Positions 1 through 8,448 are shown, counted from the first letter of the stretch. The stretch is 28,005 nt of DNA from DAIRET01 sp036795455 (GCA_036795455.1 DAIRET010000015.1:1-28005); one strand, 5' to 3'. The notes: generated from the letters alone by a model not told the origin. Numbers and translations: made by a program.

Positions 1-407
1 GACGAAAGAACTTCGAGAAGTTTTTGATTTTCATATTTAAGGAAAAGATTATCGGCACATTTTTTAAGTGTCATTTGCAATTGTTCAAGGTCAATCGGTT
101 TAAGCAGGAAGTCGAAAGCCCCCAGTTTCATTGCTTTTACTGCAATATTAACATCTGAGTAACCGGTTATCATTATAACCGGTATTTGGAAATATGATGA
201 TTGAATTTCTTTAAGAATATCAAGCCCGTCATGTGTTGTTAAGTAAATGTCCAGTAAAATTACGTCGGGTTGTACTGTGGCAATCATTTCAAATGATTTA
301 CCGGCATCTGTACATATCTCGGTTTCAAAACCAAGTTTGTTTAATACCTTTTGCAAAGAAAATGCTACAAGATAGTCGTCGTCAATTATTAGTATTTTCA
401 GAATCAT
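1..407 (-). CDS. NtrC-type response regulator, receiver domain (C-terminus outside window)
   Basis: The visible 135 residues are a complete CheY-like receiver. It has the acidic cluster D9-D11, phospho-acceptor D53 in LLDIYL, T81 in MITGY, and K103 in AFDFLLKPID. The stretch after it (ENQKLLEVL) resembles the linker that leads into the AAA+ sigma-54 activator domain of NtrC/FlrC-type regulators, but that domain would lie beyond position 1 and cannot be seen. The ATG at 407-405 sits inside the last codons of the upstream histidine kinase gene, a 26-bp overlap that points to translational coupling and a cognate pair. Next to flagellar genes, a FlrC-like activator of sigma-54 flagellar promoters is a reasonable inference. 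A simple output-less or other-output regulator is not excluded. Confidence 0.88.
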   Translation of the reverse strand, partial: MILKILIIDDDYLVAFSLQKVLNKLGFETEICTDAGKSFEMIATVQPDVILLDIYLTTHDGLDILKEIQSSYFQIPVIMITGYSDVNIAVKAMKLGAFDFLLKPIDLEQLQMTLKKCADNLFLKYENQKLLEVLS

Positions 408-1131
408 TGTTCGGTCCGTCTATTGAAATGGGAATAGTGATAAAAAACTTTGTGCCTTTCTGTTTTTCGCTTTGAAAAGTAATGTTTGCACCAAAGTCTT
501 TTAATATCGATTTACAAACACTTAAGCCAAGTCCTGTTCCTTCTTTTTTTGTCGTATAAAAATCCTCGAAAATTTTCTCTTTTTCGTGCTCACTCATACC
601 TTCGCCGAAGTCTTCAATCTCAATTATCACACAATTCTTTTCCCCAATAAATTTCGTATAAGATTTTACAATAATCTCCGAGCCTGCCGGACTTGCTTCT
701 ATAGCGTTTGTAATAATATTAATAAGCACCTGGAGGAATTTGTTTTTAACGATTGCTAATTCCGGGATGGAATGTTCATATTCTTCTTTAATGGTGATTT
801 GTTTCGACTGTGCCAGTTTATTCAGAAAAAACACGGCTTTCTCTGCCAACTGGTTTAATGAGGTGGCTTCAATTTCTGTTGTCGGTTTTTTAGAAAACTC
901 CAGTATGTTCTCAATCATAAAGTGAATTCTGTCAACCGATTCAATACATGCGGACAGAGACTCTTTAGCCTCGGAATCCAGTCCGCCGTAATACATATCT
1001 AAATAATGTAAATTCAGTTTGAGGACAGAAAGCGGGCTTCTAATTTCATGGGATAATGTGGCGGCAAGTTTTCCAATCATTAAAAGTTTATTTTTGTGTA
1101 CCAGCCCTTCGGGGGCATCCGGACTATTCAT
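382..1131 (-). CDS. Cytoplasmic sensor histidine kinase, NtrB/FlrB-like
   Basis: This 249-aa kinase consists only of the transmitter core. The HisKA H-box holds phospho-accepting H28 (TLSHEIRSPLSVLKLN). The HATPase_c domain shows an N-box near residues 137-146 (INIITNAIEA), a G1 box (EDFGEGMS, 172-179), and an F/G2 stretch (FEDFYTTKKEGTGLGLS, 188-204). There is no transmembrane segment, and no PAS or other sensor domain fits before the H-box, so the input must come from a partner protein or from another polypeptide. An AAGGT Shine-Dalgarno-like sequence lies just upstream of the ATG. The 117-bp gap before it (1132-1248) is AT-rich with no convincing terminator. Its 3' end overlaps the response regulator gene. 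By analogy with FlrB/FlrC it may control flagellar gene expression, which is inference from position. Confidence 0.9.
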   Translation of the reverse strand: MNSPDAPEGLVHKNKLLMIGKLAATLSHEIRSPLSVLKLNLHYLDMYYGGLDSEAKESLSACIESVDRIHFMIENILEFSKKPTTEIEATSLNQLAEKAVFFLNKLAQSKQITIKEEYEHSIPELAIVKNKFLQVLINIITNAIEASPAGSEIIVKSYTKFIGEKNCVIIEIEDFGEGMSEHEKEKIFEDFYTTKKEGTGLGLSVCKSILKDFGANITFQSEKQKGTKFFITIPISIDGPNNDSENTNN

Positions 1132-1248
1132 GTTGACCTTAAAATTAACAGAAATAAAAAAAAAGTTTTCCGACTTAAATTAAGAAAAATGAATCAAAAA
1201 TTAAACCTTATTACGACTTTCCCCTGTTTTCACCCGGTTAAAAAGTGA

Positions 1249-1524
1249 TTATTCTCCCTGGATTTCTTTTAATAATAACCCCGCAACTTTTTTTAATACC
1301 TCGTCCGAGTTATAAAAGCCGCTGTCAACCCGTTTTTTTATTTCTGCCAAATTTTTAGACGTGCTTTCCTGTATCTTGTTTTTTGCCACACTTGAAAGCT
1401 CTAACCGGTCTGTTTTAGCCGGGCTGGACGCGGAGGTATCCTGCTGATTAGTTTTTATATCAGCATTCGTTACTCTCGGAGTACTGCCTATGTTTTTGTA
1501 AATATTTATATTGTCAATTTTCAT
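1249..1524 (-). CDS. flgM: Anti-sigma-28 factor FlgM
   Basis: This 91-aa protein matches the FlgM family in length and motifs. It has a disordered, polar N-terminus rich in N, T and S, then DRLELSS (39-45), then the sigma-binding C-terminal helices around IKKRVDSGFYNSDEVLKKVA (62-81). FlgM holds the flagellar sigma factor FliA inactive until the hook-basal body is complete, and is then exported through the flagellum so late genes such as flagellin can be transcribed. The gene follows the FlgN-like chaperone gene by only 2 bp, so it is the last gene of the fliS-fliD-flgN-flgM group. The clear sigma-28 promoter ahead of flagellin 1 in the same window fits an active FlgM/FliA circuit. Confidence 0.93.
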   Translation of the reverse strand: MKIDNINIYKNIGSTPRVTNADIKTNQQDTSASSPAKTDRLELSSVAKNKIQESTSKNLAEIKKRVDSGFYNSDEVLKKVAGLLLKEIQGE

Positions 1525-1526
1525 CG

Positions 1527-1859
1527 TTACACCCTATAGCCGATTAATTGTTTCTTGTTTCTAATTGATTTAAGTTCTTCACCGATAATTTTAATTTCGC
1601 CGGATTTTTCGGTAATTATATTATCGAATTTTTTTTGAATTTGTTTAGCGAGATGTATCTGCTCTGCATTTTTCGGCATTGTGCCGTTATTATATTCTTC
1701 CATGTACTTGTTTTTTATACTTGTCAGAAAACATATGTTGGAGTTAATTTCCAGCGCAATATTATCAAAATTTTCATCATTCATTTTACAGAGTAATGAA
1801 TAGATTTTAGACATAGCATTCGTAATTTCAGGTTCAATATTCTTTATTGTACTATTCAT
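1527..1859 (-). CDS. FlgN/FliT-like flagellar export chaperone (probable)
   Basis: A 110-aa, probably all-helical protein without signal peptide or membrane segment. The primary sequence is not diagnostic. Size, helix-rich composition, a Lys/Ile-rich C-terminus ending in a short KKQLIGYRV tail, and position between fliD and flgM fit the FlgN family (hook-associated protein chaperone) or a FliT-like FliD chaperone. Its ATG overlaps the fliD stop codon as TAATG, so the two are probably translationally coupled, which favours a FliD/FlgK-L partner. The family name comes mainly from context. Confidence 0.6.
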   Translation of the reverse strand: MNSTIKNIEPEITNAMSKIYSLLCKMNDENFDNIALEINSNICFLTSIKNKYMEEYNNGTMPKNAEQIHLAKQIQKKFDNIITEKSGEIKIIGEELKSIRNKKQLIGYRV

Positions 1860-3682
1860 TAATAACTCCAGAAGCTTGAATAGTCTGACTGCATTTGAAG
1901 CATTGCAGCATACTGAGCCTGCATACGTTCATATTTTTTTCTTAGTACTTCGGCACTTTTGTCAATTCTTGCTTCATTGCTTCCAATTTTATCTGACAAC
2001 CATTTAATATTATCGTTATAAGATTTTTGAACGTTTGATATCATACCATTTGTTTTGATATAGCTTTCAACCGAAGAAAACATTTTTGACGCTATTCCAT
2101 TTTCGGATGCAAAAAGATTTTTCACTTGTTCGGTTTTGTTTGTAAGTGCATTTGTAAGCAACTCGTTATCATTTATACTAAATCCTGTTTTGCTGTCAAA
2201 CTTAATCCCAATTTGGGATAAAAAACTGATTTCACCGCTTGCTATTCCGGAAACCTGCGAGTATGCATTAGCCGTTAATGCATTCATTATTGCAGAGGCA
2301 GTTGCTTCTCCAACGAATACGCCACGTTTACCTGAAGAATCGGTTGTACTCAGGCTTTTCATGTATGTATATACATCATTAAACTTTGAAATAAACTCAT
2401 CTATTTTAGTTTTAAGTGCCGATGTGTCTTTCCCGATTTTCACGGTTGTGGCTTCATCGCTTTCCTTCATAACCGACTTTAACTCGAAAGTCATGTCCTG
2501 TACAAGATCCGTAATTGTATTTGAATCCCTCTGGATGTTAATTCCGTTGAAGACAATCTTTGCGTTTAACTTATTGCTGGTTTCGGTTTCTGCTGTCCCT
2601 TTAACTTCAAACGATTCGTCAAGGTACCGTGTTCCATATAAAAAACCGGCTTTTGTGTCGCTTGTATTTACGCCATCATTTGTGTTTGCGTAGCGGTTTG
2701 TCAGAATATCTTCCGTCAATCCCATTGCAGTAAATAAATCGGAAGATGTTACATTCAATATATTTGAATAGCCTGTATTAATCGCAGACAATGAGAACTT
2801 GGATAACCCGCTTTGAGGTGAAAACACTGTAGCCGAAGCTAATGACGCCGCACCTTTTTCTTTATCTGCACTAATCTCAAGATCCTGCAGTAAACTGTTT
2901 GAAGAATTGTCAATTGATATATATTGGCTGCTGCTTTGGGCTGAAATCCTCAACCCGACGTAATCGCTTCCGTCTTTTGATGTTATTACTTTTTCGGCAT
3001 TAATTCTGCCGACGGTAGAATTTACTGCCGAAGCAATTCTATCAATTACTTCTTCATAAGTTAAGCCGGAACCGTTTTCAATTGTAACTTCGGTTTCCGT
3101 TCCGTCAACATCTATTTTAAACTTATTATTAGAATCATCAATGTCAATTGTTCCGGAGTCTTTTAGCTTTCTTGCCGAGTCCACATTTGCAGTTGTATCT
3201 GCATTAATTGCGGAAGAAACTTTAGACATTAACTCCGAAGTAGTTTCTGTACCCGTGATTTCTACATTCACATTACTTGAATAACCGCCAGATTGGAATG
3301 ATATTTTATGAATACCAGGTGTAAGAGAACCTGCTGAATCACCGCTATTAAAAGTAGAGGAGTATAATGTGTCAGCCTTAGCAAGCTGGTTGACCCGGAT
3401 ATTGTAACTCGCTTCGGGAGCCGTAGCTCCGGATGTCGCCGATAAAAAATTTGTAGAAGAAAGTGAAACGGATTTTGTATTAAATACTTTAGTCGAAGAT
3501 GTGTTCTGTAAATCCTCAAGAACTGTTTTTAATGCCGACAATTTAGAACTAACATTTCCCCATGTCGAAACAAGCGATTGGTATTGCGATTTTTTCGTAC
3601 TTAAAGGGGTTACACTTCTTTTTACTTGAGAGCTAACGTAAGAGTTTACAAGTGATACTATATTTGATGTTGTTAATTCCAT
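1859..3682 (-). CDS. fliD: Flagellar filament cap protein FliD (hook-associated protein 2)
   Basis: About 607 aa. The N-terminus (LTTSNIVSLVNSYVSSQVKR, then SQYQSLVSTWGNVSSKLSALKTVLEDL) is the FliD_N helical segment. The C-terminal part (KTKIDEFISKFNDVYTYMK and the final coiled coil with QMQSDYSSFWSY) is FliD_C. The middle is a long Ser/Thr/Asn-rich domain, as expected for the cap's outward-facing D2/D3 region. FliD caps the growing filament and folds flagellin subunits. I chose the ATG at 3682 because GGAAG lies just upstream of it. The frame extends to a TTG at 3700 with no visible ribosome site there. The gene follows fliS closely and shares TAATG with the next gene. The Ser/Thr-rich surface region could be glycosylated, though nothing in the sequence proves it. 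Confidence 0.95.
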   Translation of the reverse strand: MELTTSNIVSLVNSYVSSQVKRSVTPLSTKKSQYQSLVSTWGNVSSKLSALKTVLEDLQNTSSTKVFNTKSVSLSSTNFLSATSGATAPEASYNIRVNQLAKADTLYSSTFNSGDSAGSLTPGIHKISFQSGGYSSNVNVEITGTETTSELMSKVSSAINADTTANVDSARKLKDSGTIDIDDSNNKFKIDVDGTETEVTIENGSGLTYEEVIDRIASAVNSTVGRINAEKVITSKDGSDYVGLRISAQSSSQYISIDNSSNSLLQDLEISADKEKGAASLASATVFSPQSGLSKFSLSAINTGYSNILNVTSSDLFTAMGLTEDILTNRYANTNDGVNTSDTKAGFLYGTRYLDESFEVKGTAETETSNKLNAKIVFNGINIQRDSNTITDLVQDMTFELKSVMKESDEATTVKIGKDTSALKTKIDEFISKFNDVYTYMKSLSTTDSSGKRGVFVGEATASAIMNALTANAYSQVSGIASGEISFLSQIGIKFDSKTGFSINDNELLTNALTNKTEQVKNLFASENGIASKMFSSVESYIKTNGMISNVQKSYNDNIKWLSDKIGSNEARIDKSAEVLRKKYERMQAQYAAMLQMQSDYSSFWSY

Positions 3683-3711
3683 ATCATTTTCTACTTCCAA
3701 TATTGAATTGG

Positions 3712-4071
3712 TTAAAAGATTTCACTCCATGATTTTCTTAACTCAACTAATATTTTGTATGCTTCGTCAAAGTTGCCTTCGCGGGTTTTATCCTGGCAAT
3801 ATTGGTATAGCCTGAATAATCCAATCGATATATTCTTAACTTCTTCGGTATCATAACGAAGAGCAGAGATAAGAACCTGAAGTGCCTTGTTAGTTTTAGC
3901 AAGGTCGCGCTTCTGACAATGAACGATTGCAAAATCGTAAACTCTTAACAAAAGTTTTTGCGGGGTAGCTTCCAAAATCTCTTTAACGAGATATTGATTA
4001 GTTACGTTTCTGTGGTTCAAGTAATTAGTTCCTCTGTAAGATAAAGACGGATTAGCCATATTAAAACTCAT
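3712..4071 (-). CDS. fliS: Flagellin export chaperone FliS
   Basis: This 119-aa helical protein fits FliS: a tyrosine-containing N-terminus, then ATPQKLLLRVYDFAIVHC (35-52), corresponding to the family's SPxxLixmLYdgai helix, a central helix with EVKNISIGLFRLYQYC, and a C-terminal helix ending in LVELRKSWSEIF. FliS binds the C-terminus of unpolymerised flagellin and delivers it to the flagellar export gate. The gene lies between flagellin 1 and fliD, the classic order. No Shine-Dalgarno sequence is visible. The strong terminator just upstream means expression needs read-through or a promoter I could not identify. Confidence 0.93.
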   Translation of the reverse strand: MSFNMANPSLSYRGTNYLNHRNVTNQYLVKEILEATPQKLLLRVYDFAIVHCQKRDLAKTNKALQVLISALRYDTEEVKNISIGLFRLYQYCQDKTREGNFDEAYKILVELRKSWSEIF

Positions 4072-4090
4072 CGTGTTTGTAATGATTTAT

Positions 4091-4115
4091 AAAAACTGGG
4101 GGGCAGAAGCCCCCC
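4091..4115 (-). terminator. Intrinsic terminator after flagellin 1
   Basis: Read on the minus strand, a perfect 7-bp GC stem (GGGGGGC / GCCCCCC) with loop TTCT is followed by AGTTTTT. It lies 24 bp past the flagellin 1 stop codon and before fliS. The T-run exists only for minus-strand transcription, so it is directional. It would make flagellin 1 mostly a single-gene transcript with limited read-through into fliS. Confidence 0.88.
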
Positions 4116-4138
4116 GTTATTCAGTAGAGAATTAAACC

Positions 4139-4942
4139 TTAGCTGAATAAAGACAGTACGCTTTGTGGGGCCATATTAAGCTGACTAAACATTGCGCTAG
4201 CAGCTTGACCACCAATTGCGCCCTTGGTAGCATTCAACTGCTCCATTGCCATATCGGCGTCAAATAATCTGCTTATGCTTGACGTTGCATTGCTGATTGC
4301 AGATGTTAAATAATCATCTTTAACATCGAGTCTTTGAATATCATTACCGATTGAACCAAGAGCATCTGATACTTTAGTTGCGACAGTTGATATATCAAGC
4401 GAAGCGATAGTTGCAGATGTTGCACCGGTAATAGAAGAAATGTCTATTCCGCTAAGTTTGCTTGTATAACCAAGTGTCATCTTATCAGCGCTGTCGTGTC
4501 CGGTCTGGAATACGAATCCGCCTGATGGAGTACCGCTAAGTAATGCTGTTCCGTTGAAATCTGTTTTCGCCAATATGTTGGAGATTTCATCGCCCAAAGC
4601 CTTAACGTCGTTTGCTAATGATTCTTTGTTCTTGGTCGGATCGTTAGCGTCCGTAACTTTTGCTTTGATTTGGTTCAATAAATCGTTAATGTTTTGAAGA
4701 GAAGTTTCTGCTGTTGAAAGCAAATCCTTACCAGCTGCTACGTTGCCTTGAGCGGCTGTCATAACTGCTACTCTTCCTTCTAAAGATTTACCTACATTGT
4801 AACCCGATGTATCGTCAGCTACAGAGTTAATTCTCTTTTGTGTAGCAAGACGAAGACGAGCTTCGTAAGTATCTTTGTTAATATCTGCCAATGCTTTGTA
4901 AGCACTAAGGCCGCCGAGATTTGTTGCTATCTTGAATGACAT
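4139..4942 (-). CDS. fliC: Flagellin 1 (short filament subunit)
   Basis: This 267-aa flagellin has a conserved N-terminal D0/D1 region (residues 1 to about 130: IATNLGGLSAYKAL, LRLATQKRINSVADDTSGYNVGKSLEGRV, LSTAETSLQNINDLLNQIK) and a C-terminal D1/D0 region ending in SMFSQLNMAPQSVLSLFS. The two are joined by a short central segment (TDFNGTALLSG onward), so bulky D2/D3 surface domains are essentially absent. The linker SSITGATSATIASLDIST is rich in Ser/Thr and could accept O-glycans (inference). A strong GGAGG ribosome site lies 7 bases before the ATG. A sigma-28 promoter at 5030-5056 and terminator at 4091-4115 frame it as one transcript. It is closely similar to flagellin 2. Confidence 0.96.
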   Translation of the reverse strand: MSFKIATNLGGLSAYKALADINKDTYEARLRLATQKRINSVADDTSGYNVGKSLEGRVAVMTAAQGNVAAGKDLLSTAETSLQNINDLLNQIKAKVTDANDPTKNKESLANDVKALGDEISNILAKTDFNGTALLSGTPSGGFVFQTGHDSADKMTLGYTSKLSGIDISSITGATSATIASLDISTVATKVSDALGSIGNDIQRLDVKDDYLTSAISNATSSISRLFDADMAMEQLNATKGAIGGQAASAMFSQLNMAPQSVLSLFS

Positions 4943-5029
4943 AAATAACCTCCATGTTATTATTGTTTGTTTTTGTTTGTTGCCGAGCTTCCTTGCTCAA
5001 CGTGTTAATTAATTTAATTCTCACTTACA

Positions 5030-5056
5030 TTATCGGAGTGTGGGAAGAAAAGTTTA
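5030..5056 (-). promoter_or_regulatory. Sigma-28 (FliA) promoter of flagellin 1
   Basis: On the minus strand the sequence reads TAAA, 15 bases, TCCGATAA. This is the enterobacterial FliA consensus (TAAA-N15-GCCGATAA) with exact spacing and a single mismatch. It lies about 88 bases upstream of the flagellin 1 ATG, in the gap after the flagellin 2 terminator. With flgM in the same window, this supports late-class, FlgM-gated expression of flagellin 1. Confidence 0.88.
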
Positions 5057-5066
5057 GAGGTAGAGT

Positions 5067-5111
5067 AAAAAAAAATTTAAAATATAATCGCCGGGTGTTT
5101 TTCAACCCGGC
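5067..5111 (-). terminator. Terminator after flagellin 2
   Basis: On the minus strand, 22 bases past the flagellin 2 stop, a 7-bp stem GCCGGGT/ACCCGGC with an 8-base loop is followed by an AT-rich stretch and a run of nine T about 15 bases after the stem. The T-run is further from the stem than in a classic terminator, so efficiency is uncertain. It separates flagellin 2 from the sigma-28 promoter of flagellin 1. Confidence 0.65.
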
Positions 5112-5132
5112 TTAAGGGGTAACGATTATTTA

Positions 5133-5939
5133 TTATTGAAACAAAGAGAGGATGGCTTGCGGTGCCATATTCAACTGGGATAGTACTGCTGTTGCAGCTT
5201 GTCCCGCAATACTTCCTTTTGTAGCATTCAACTGCTCCATTGCCATATCGGCATCAAACAATCTGCTGATACTTGAAGTGGCATTTGATATTGCTGCCGA
5301 TAAATATGAATCTTTAACGTCAAGTTTTTGAATATCAGTACCGATTGAACCAAGAGCATCCGATACTTTTGATACTATAGTTGATATATCAAGCGAAGCA
5401 ATGGTTGCAGATGTTGCACTGGTAATAGTAGAAATATCAATTCCGCTAAGCTTGCTTGTATAACCAAGTGTCATCTTATCAGCGCTGTCGTGTCCGGTCT
5501 GGAATACGAATCCGCCCGATGGAGTACCGCTAAGTAATGTTGTTCCGTTGAAATCTGTTTTCGCCAATATGTTGGAGATTTCATCCCCTAAAGCTTTAAC
5601 GTCATTTACTAATGATTCTTTGTTCTTGGTCGGATCGTTAGCGTCCGTAATTTTTGCTTTGATTTGGTTTAATAAATCGTTAATGTTTTGAAGAGAAGTT
5701 TCTGCTGTTGAAAGCATATCTTTACCAGCAGCAACGTTGCCCTGTGCAGCTTTCATTACAGATACTCTGCCTTCCAAAGATTTACCGACATTGTAACCCG
5801 ATGTATCATCTGCAACAGTGTTGATTCTCTTCTGTGTAGCCAGTCGAAGCCGGGCATCTCCGGTTTCTTTATTGATTCTTGCAAGTGCTTTATATGCATT
5901 TAAAGCACCTAAATTAGTGTTAATTTGAAATGAAGACAT
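5133..5939 (-). CDS. fliC: Flagellin 2 (tandem paralogue)
   Basis: This 268-aa flagellin has the same short architecture as flagellin 1: N-terminal D0/D1 (INTNLGALNAYKAL, LRLATQKRINTVADDTSGYNVGKSLEGRV), a short centre, and C-terminal D1/D0 ending in LSQLNMAPQAILSLFQ. GGAGG lies 5 bases before the ATG. Most differences from flagellin 1 fall in the outer N- and C-terminal parts, and the centre is almost identical even at DNA level. Unlike flagellin 1 it has no sigma-28 promoter in its 47-bp upstream gap, so it is probably transcribed with the preceding glycosyltransferase and TPR genes or from a promoter inside the glycosyltransferase gene. It could be a minor or differently timed filament subunit. 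Confidence 0.96.
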   Translation of the reverse strand: MSSFQINTNLGALNAYKALARINKETGDARLRLATQKRINTVADDTSGYNVGKSLEGRVSVMKAAQGNVAAGKDMLSTAETSLQNINDLLNQIKAKITDANDPTKNKESLVNDVKALGDEISNILAKTDFNGTTLLSGTPSGGFVFQTGHDSADKMTLGYTSKLSGIDISTITSATSATIASLDISTIVSKVSDALGSIGTDIQKLDVKDSYLSAAISNATSSISRLFDADMAMEQLNATKGSIAGQAATAVLSQLNMAPQAILSLFQ

Positions 5940-5986
5940 TTAAACCTCCGTGTATGAGTTAATAATTATTTGTTTTAATTTGTTTT

Positions 5987-7492
5987 TCAATTTGCAATCC
6001 TTTGTCTTACACCGTTCAATATGTTTACTACAGCAGGGTGTGCGCTGAATTTGTGTAAACCACGATTCAACAGTGTATTGATTTTATCGCGTTCATTATC
6101 GGCTATGTATATAGAAACAAGATATAATACCGTTGAAGGATCGTAAATATCATCCGAGATTCTTGATTCCCAGATTAATTTTGCTTCTTTGGTTTTGCCG
6201 AGAGAAACCAATGTGTTGCCCAATATATTGAACAACCTAATACTCCCGGTATATTTTCCCTTTAATTCCTGTAATAAAGACAATTTCGACTCCGCCCGGT
6301 TATAGTTTTCAATAAGAGATAAAAAGAGGTCAAGATTCTTTTCATCTACAACAACTGCGAACCCGGCAGTTTCACTTTCGGAAAGAGGTATGTTATTGAA
6401 GAGTTTATGAATCAATTCCAATTCAATTTCACTCTTCCCGTTTAGCGTGTTCATTTTTTTTAATTCGTTGTAATAAAAATTATATGTGCTTTTATTTTTG
6501 TTTTTAATCGCATAATCAATCCCGTAGAAAGCAATGATATCCGAATCTACAAGTAGGTCGAACGCCGATTCAAGCTCACCATTCAATAGTTTGTTGTTAT
6601 ACTCGTATGCTTTCCTGCAATAATCCTCTGCTTTTTCTTTTTGGTTAATCTTAAAATAAATCTGTGAAGCAACCATGAACAGTAGTGGTTGATTATAACC
6701 AAGACTTAGCCCTTTGTCGATTAGTTCCTTTGCCCGCCCCAGGTTGTTACCATTGTACTCAAGACCAGCAAGATACCGATATGCAATAGTCTTATACTCC
6801 CCGGACAGGTTTGTATCAAGCAGTGCCCGCTCGAAATAGTATCGGGCGTTTGTTTCGTTCTTAAGTATAGCATAACTTTGAGCAATCTGGAATGCGATGT
6901 AAGAGTCGGAGTTTTCGCGGTATTCCGAAAGAAGTAATTCGAGGTTCCTGCTTGCTTTTTTGTCAAGCACTTCTTTGTCAACATTATAACCGTAATGAAG
7001 AATTTCTATTTTAGAATTGCTTAATGAATACCCGTTTGAAACAAGCGATTGTATAATTTGTTCATGTGCTTTTCCAGTAAATTTTATACCGGGAGAATTT
7101 TTGAACAACCTAATATACTTCATCAAGTTGGGGCGATTGTTTTTATCATCTAAGCTTACAACTTTACACCATATTCCGGTTTTTTTATTCCCTTTAATAA
7201 TCTGCCGGAGTTCTTTCAATGACTCAGGTTTTAGCCTCTCGTCGGCATCAAGATATAAAATCCAGTTCCCTGTTGATTTGGATAGTGCAAAATTACGGGC
7301 TGCAGAAAAGTCGTTCACCCATTCAAAAGAAAATATTTTGGAATTAAAACTTTCGGCAATTTTTATAGTATTATCGGTGGAGCCGGTATCAACCACAACA
7401 ATCTCATCTGCAATACCCTTGATCGATTCAAGGCATGCACCAAGATGCTGCTCCTCGTTTTTTACTATCATACTTAAAGTTAAAGTTGCCAA
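5987..7492 (-). CDS. GT2 glycosyltransferase with C-terminal TPR region
   Basis: 501 aa. The N-terminal GT-A domain (about 1-190) opens with LTLSMIVKNEEQHLGACLESIKG, has VVVDTGSTDNT (33-42) for nucleotide binding and the metal-binding YLDADERL (80-87). The rest (about 195-500) is a set of helical TPR-like repeats. No signal peptide or membrane segment is present, so it acts in the cytoplasm. Known TPR-glycosyltransferases, such as Caulobacter FlmG, use TPRs to bind flagellin before export. Position directly upstream of flagellin 2 (47-bp gap) makes this the best candidate for a flagellin O-glycosyltransferase, though substrate and sugar are not visible. The start is a TTG with a weak GGGA upstream. 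The first beta strand begins before the next ATG (codon 8), so TTG is favoured. Confidence 0.87.
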   Translation of the reverse strand: MATLTLSMIVKNEEQHLGACLESIKGIADEIVVVDTGSTDNTIKIAESFNSKIFSFEWVNDFSAARNFALSKSTGNWILYLDADERLKPESLKELRQIIKGNKKTGIWCKVVSLDDKNNRPNLMKYIRLFKNSPGIKFTGKAHEQIIQSLVSNGYSLSNSKIEILHYGYNVDKEVLDKKASRNLELLLSEYRENSDSYIAFQIAQSYAILKNETNARYYFERALLDTNLSGEYKTIAYRYLAGLEYNGNNLGRAKELIDKGLSLGYNQPLLFMVASQIYFKINQKEKAEDYCRKAYEYNNKLLNGELESAFDLLVDSDIIAFYGIDYAIKNKNKSTYNFYYNELKKMNTLNGKSEIELELIHKLFNNIPLSESETAGFAVVVDEKNLDLFLSLIENYNRAESKLSLLQELKGKYTGSIRLFNILGNTLVSLGKTKEAKLIWESRISDDIYDPSTVLYLVSIYIADNERDKINTLLNRGLHKFSAHPAVVNILNGVRQRIAN

Positions 7493-7515
7493 TTTATTTC
7501 CCGGTACAATTAGAA

Positions 7516-8391
7516 TTAATTTAACGAATTATGATTTGGAGTATGACCCAAAGCAATATTAACTTTTTTCAATCCGGCTTTTGCAAATTCGTTTTCTGTA
7601 TTGTTTGCAACTCCCCATTCGTACATCGTTTTAGCTTCTTCGTCTTTGCCCTGTAGGTAAAATACCTCACCCAAACCTGCACAAGCCTGGGATGATGCCG
7701 GGTTAATATTGAGAGCTTTTTCAAAGCAAGTTTTAGCTTCTTCAAGCCTATTAAGGGCAAGTAAATTAAAACCTTTAAAGTTTTCTATTCCTGCGGCTTT
7801 ATTCGAGTTTGTTTTGCTGAGATTACTCTCTTCGAGTTGTTTTTCCGCCCTGTGCAGTTTTTCCAGCGACTTCACAAATTTCTTTTCATGGAAGTATGTG
7901 AACGCATCTCTTAAAGAAGTAAAAAAGTCTTCGGCTTCTTCCGGTAAAGACGTATCTATATTAAGAGTGTTGTGTTCTTCCGGTAAACCGAGAGCGTTAT
8001 TTACTTTTGCTAATCCGTTAATAGCAAATTTATTTATCGGGTTGTTGTCTATTGCCCACTCAAACATAATCTTTGCTTCGATATCTTTATTGTTTAGAAA
8101 TAGTATCTCTGCAAGTCCTGCACATGCTTGTGAAGAATTCGGATTAAGGTTTAGAGAACGCTCAAAACAAGTCTTGGCTTCAGCTAAGTTGTTGATAGCC
8201 AGGTAATTGAACCCCTTGAAGTTGTGAACACTGGCAAGAGTATCTTGCATTTTATCTTGCGGTATTCCTAAAGTTTTACTGTCACTCTGTAAAAAGAACT
8301 CAGCAACTGTAAGCTTCTTAAGTGAAGCATCATAATCCTTCAGGTTGAAGAGGTCATACGCTTCATCCATGATGGCGGTTAATTGGTTCAT
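7516..8391 (-). CDS. TPR protein made of two copies of a ~134-aa module
   Basis: The 291-aa protein is an internal tandem duplication. Residues 8-144 and 158-291 align over their whole length and share NFKGFN-LA-N-L-EAKTCFE, then NLNPNSSQACAGL or NINPASSQACAGL, then an E-K-M-EW block and a closing ALG...HN(T/S)LN. Both copies contain TPR-like helix pairs. No signal peptide, membrane segment or catalytic motif is present, so it is probably a cytoplasmic scaffold or adaptor. A third, more diverged copy forms part of the C-terminus of the 2905-aa protein encoded just upstream (residues about 2684-2812). The downstream GT2-TPR gene follows by 24 bp, and flagellin 2 follows that. AAGG lies upstream of the ATG at 8391. 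The specific function is unknown; linking glycosyltransferases to flagellin is a hypothesis. Confidence 0.85.
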   Translation of the reverse strand: MNQLTAIMDEAYDLFNLKDYDASLKKLTVAEFFLQSDSKTLGIPQDKMQDTLASVHNFKGFNYLAINNLAEAKTCFERSLNLNPNSSQACAGLAEILFLNNKDIEAKIMFEWAIDNNPINKFAINGLAKVNNALGLPEEHNTLNIDTSLPEEAEDFFTSLRDAFTYFHEKKFVKSLEKLHRAEKQLEESNLSKTNSNKAAGIENFKGFNLLALNRLEEAKTCFEKALNINPASSQACAGLGEVFYLQGKDEEAKTMYEWGVANNTENEFAKAGLKKVNIALGHTPNHNSLN

Positions 8392-8448
8392 AGGCTTGTA
8401 CCTTTTTGATTTATTATTTAATGAATTATTTAGCTTTTGATGTGAAGT

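Noticed and set aside
49..56. Minus-strand GCCGATAA near the left edge
   Set aside because: It is inside the response regulator gene and lacks a -35 box at correct spacing.
2136..2693. 185-aa open frame on the plus strand opposite fliD
   Set aside because: It is fully antisense to well-supported fliD codons, has no family resemblance, and no ribosome site.
6096..6103. Perfect minus-strand GCCGATAA (sigma-28 -10 box) about 160 bases upstream of flagellin 2
   Set aside because: No TAAA lies 14-16 bases upstream; the octamer is inside the coding sequence of the glycosyltransferase and reads as Ala-Asp-Asn codons. Worth remembering only if a transcript start maps here.
7017..7562. 181-aa plus-strand frame opposite the GT2-TPR gene
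   Set aside because: Antisense to the conserved GT-A domain, no motif, no ribosome site.
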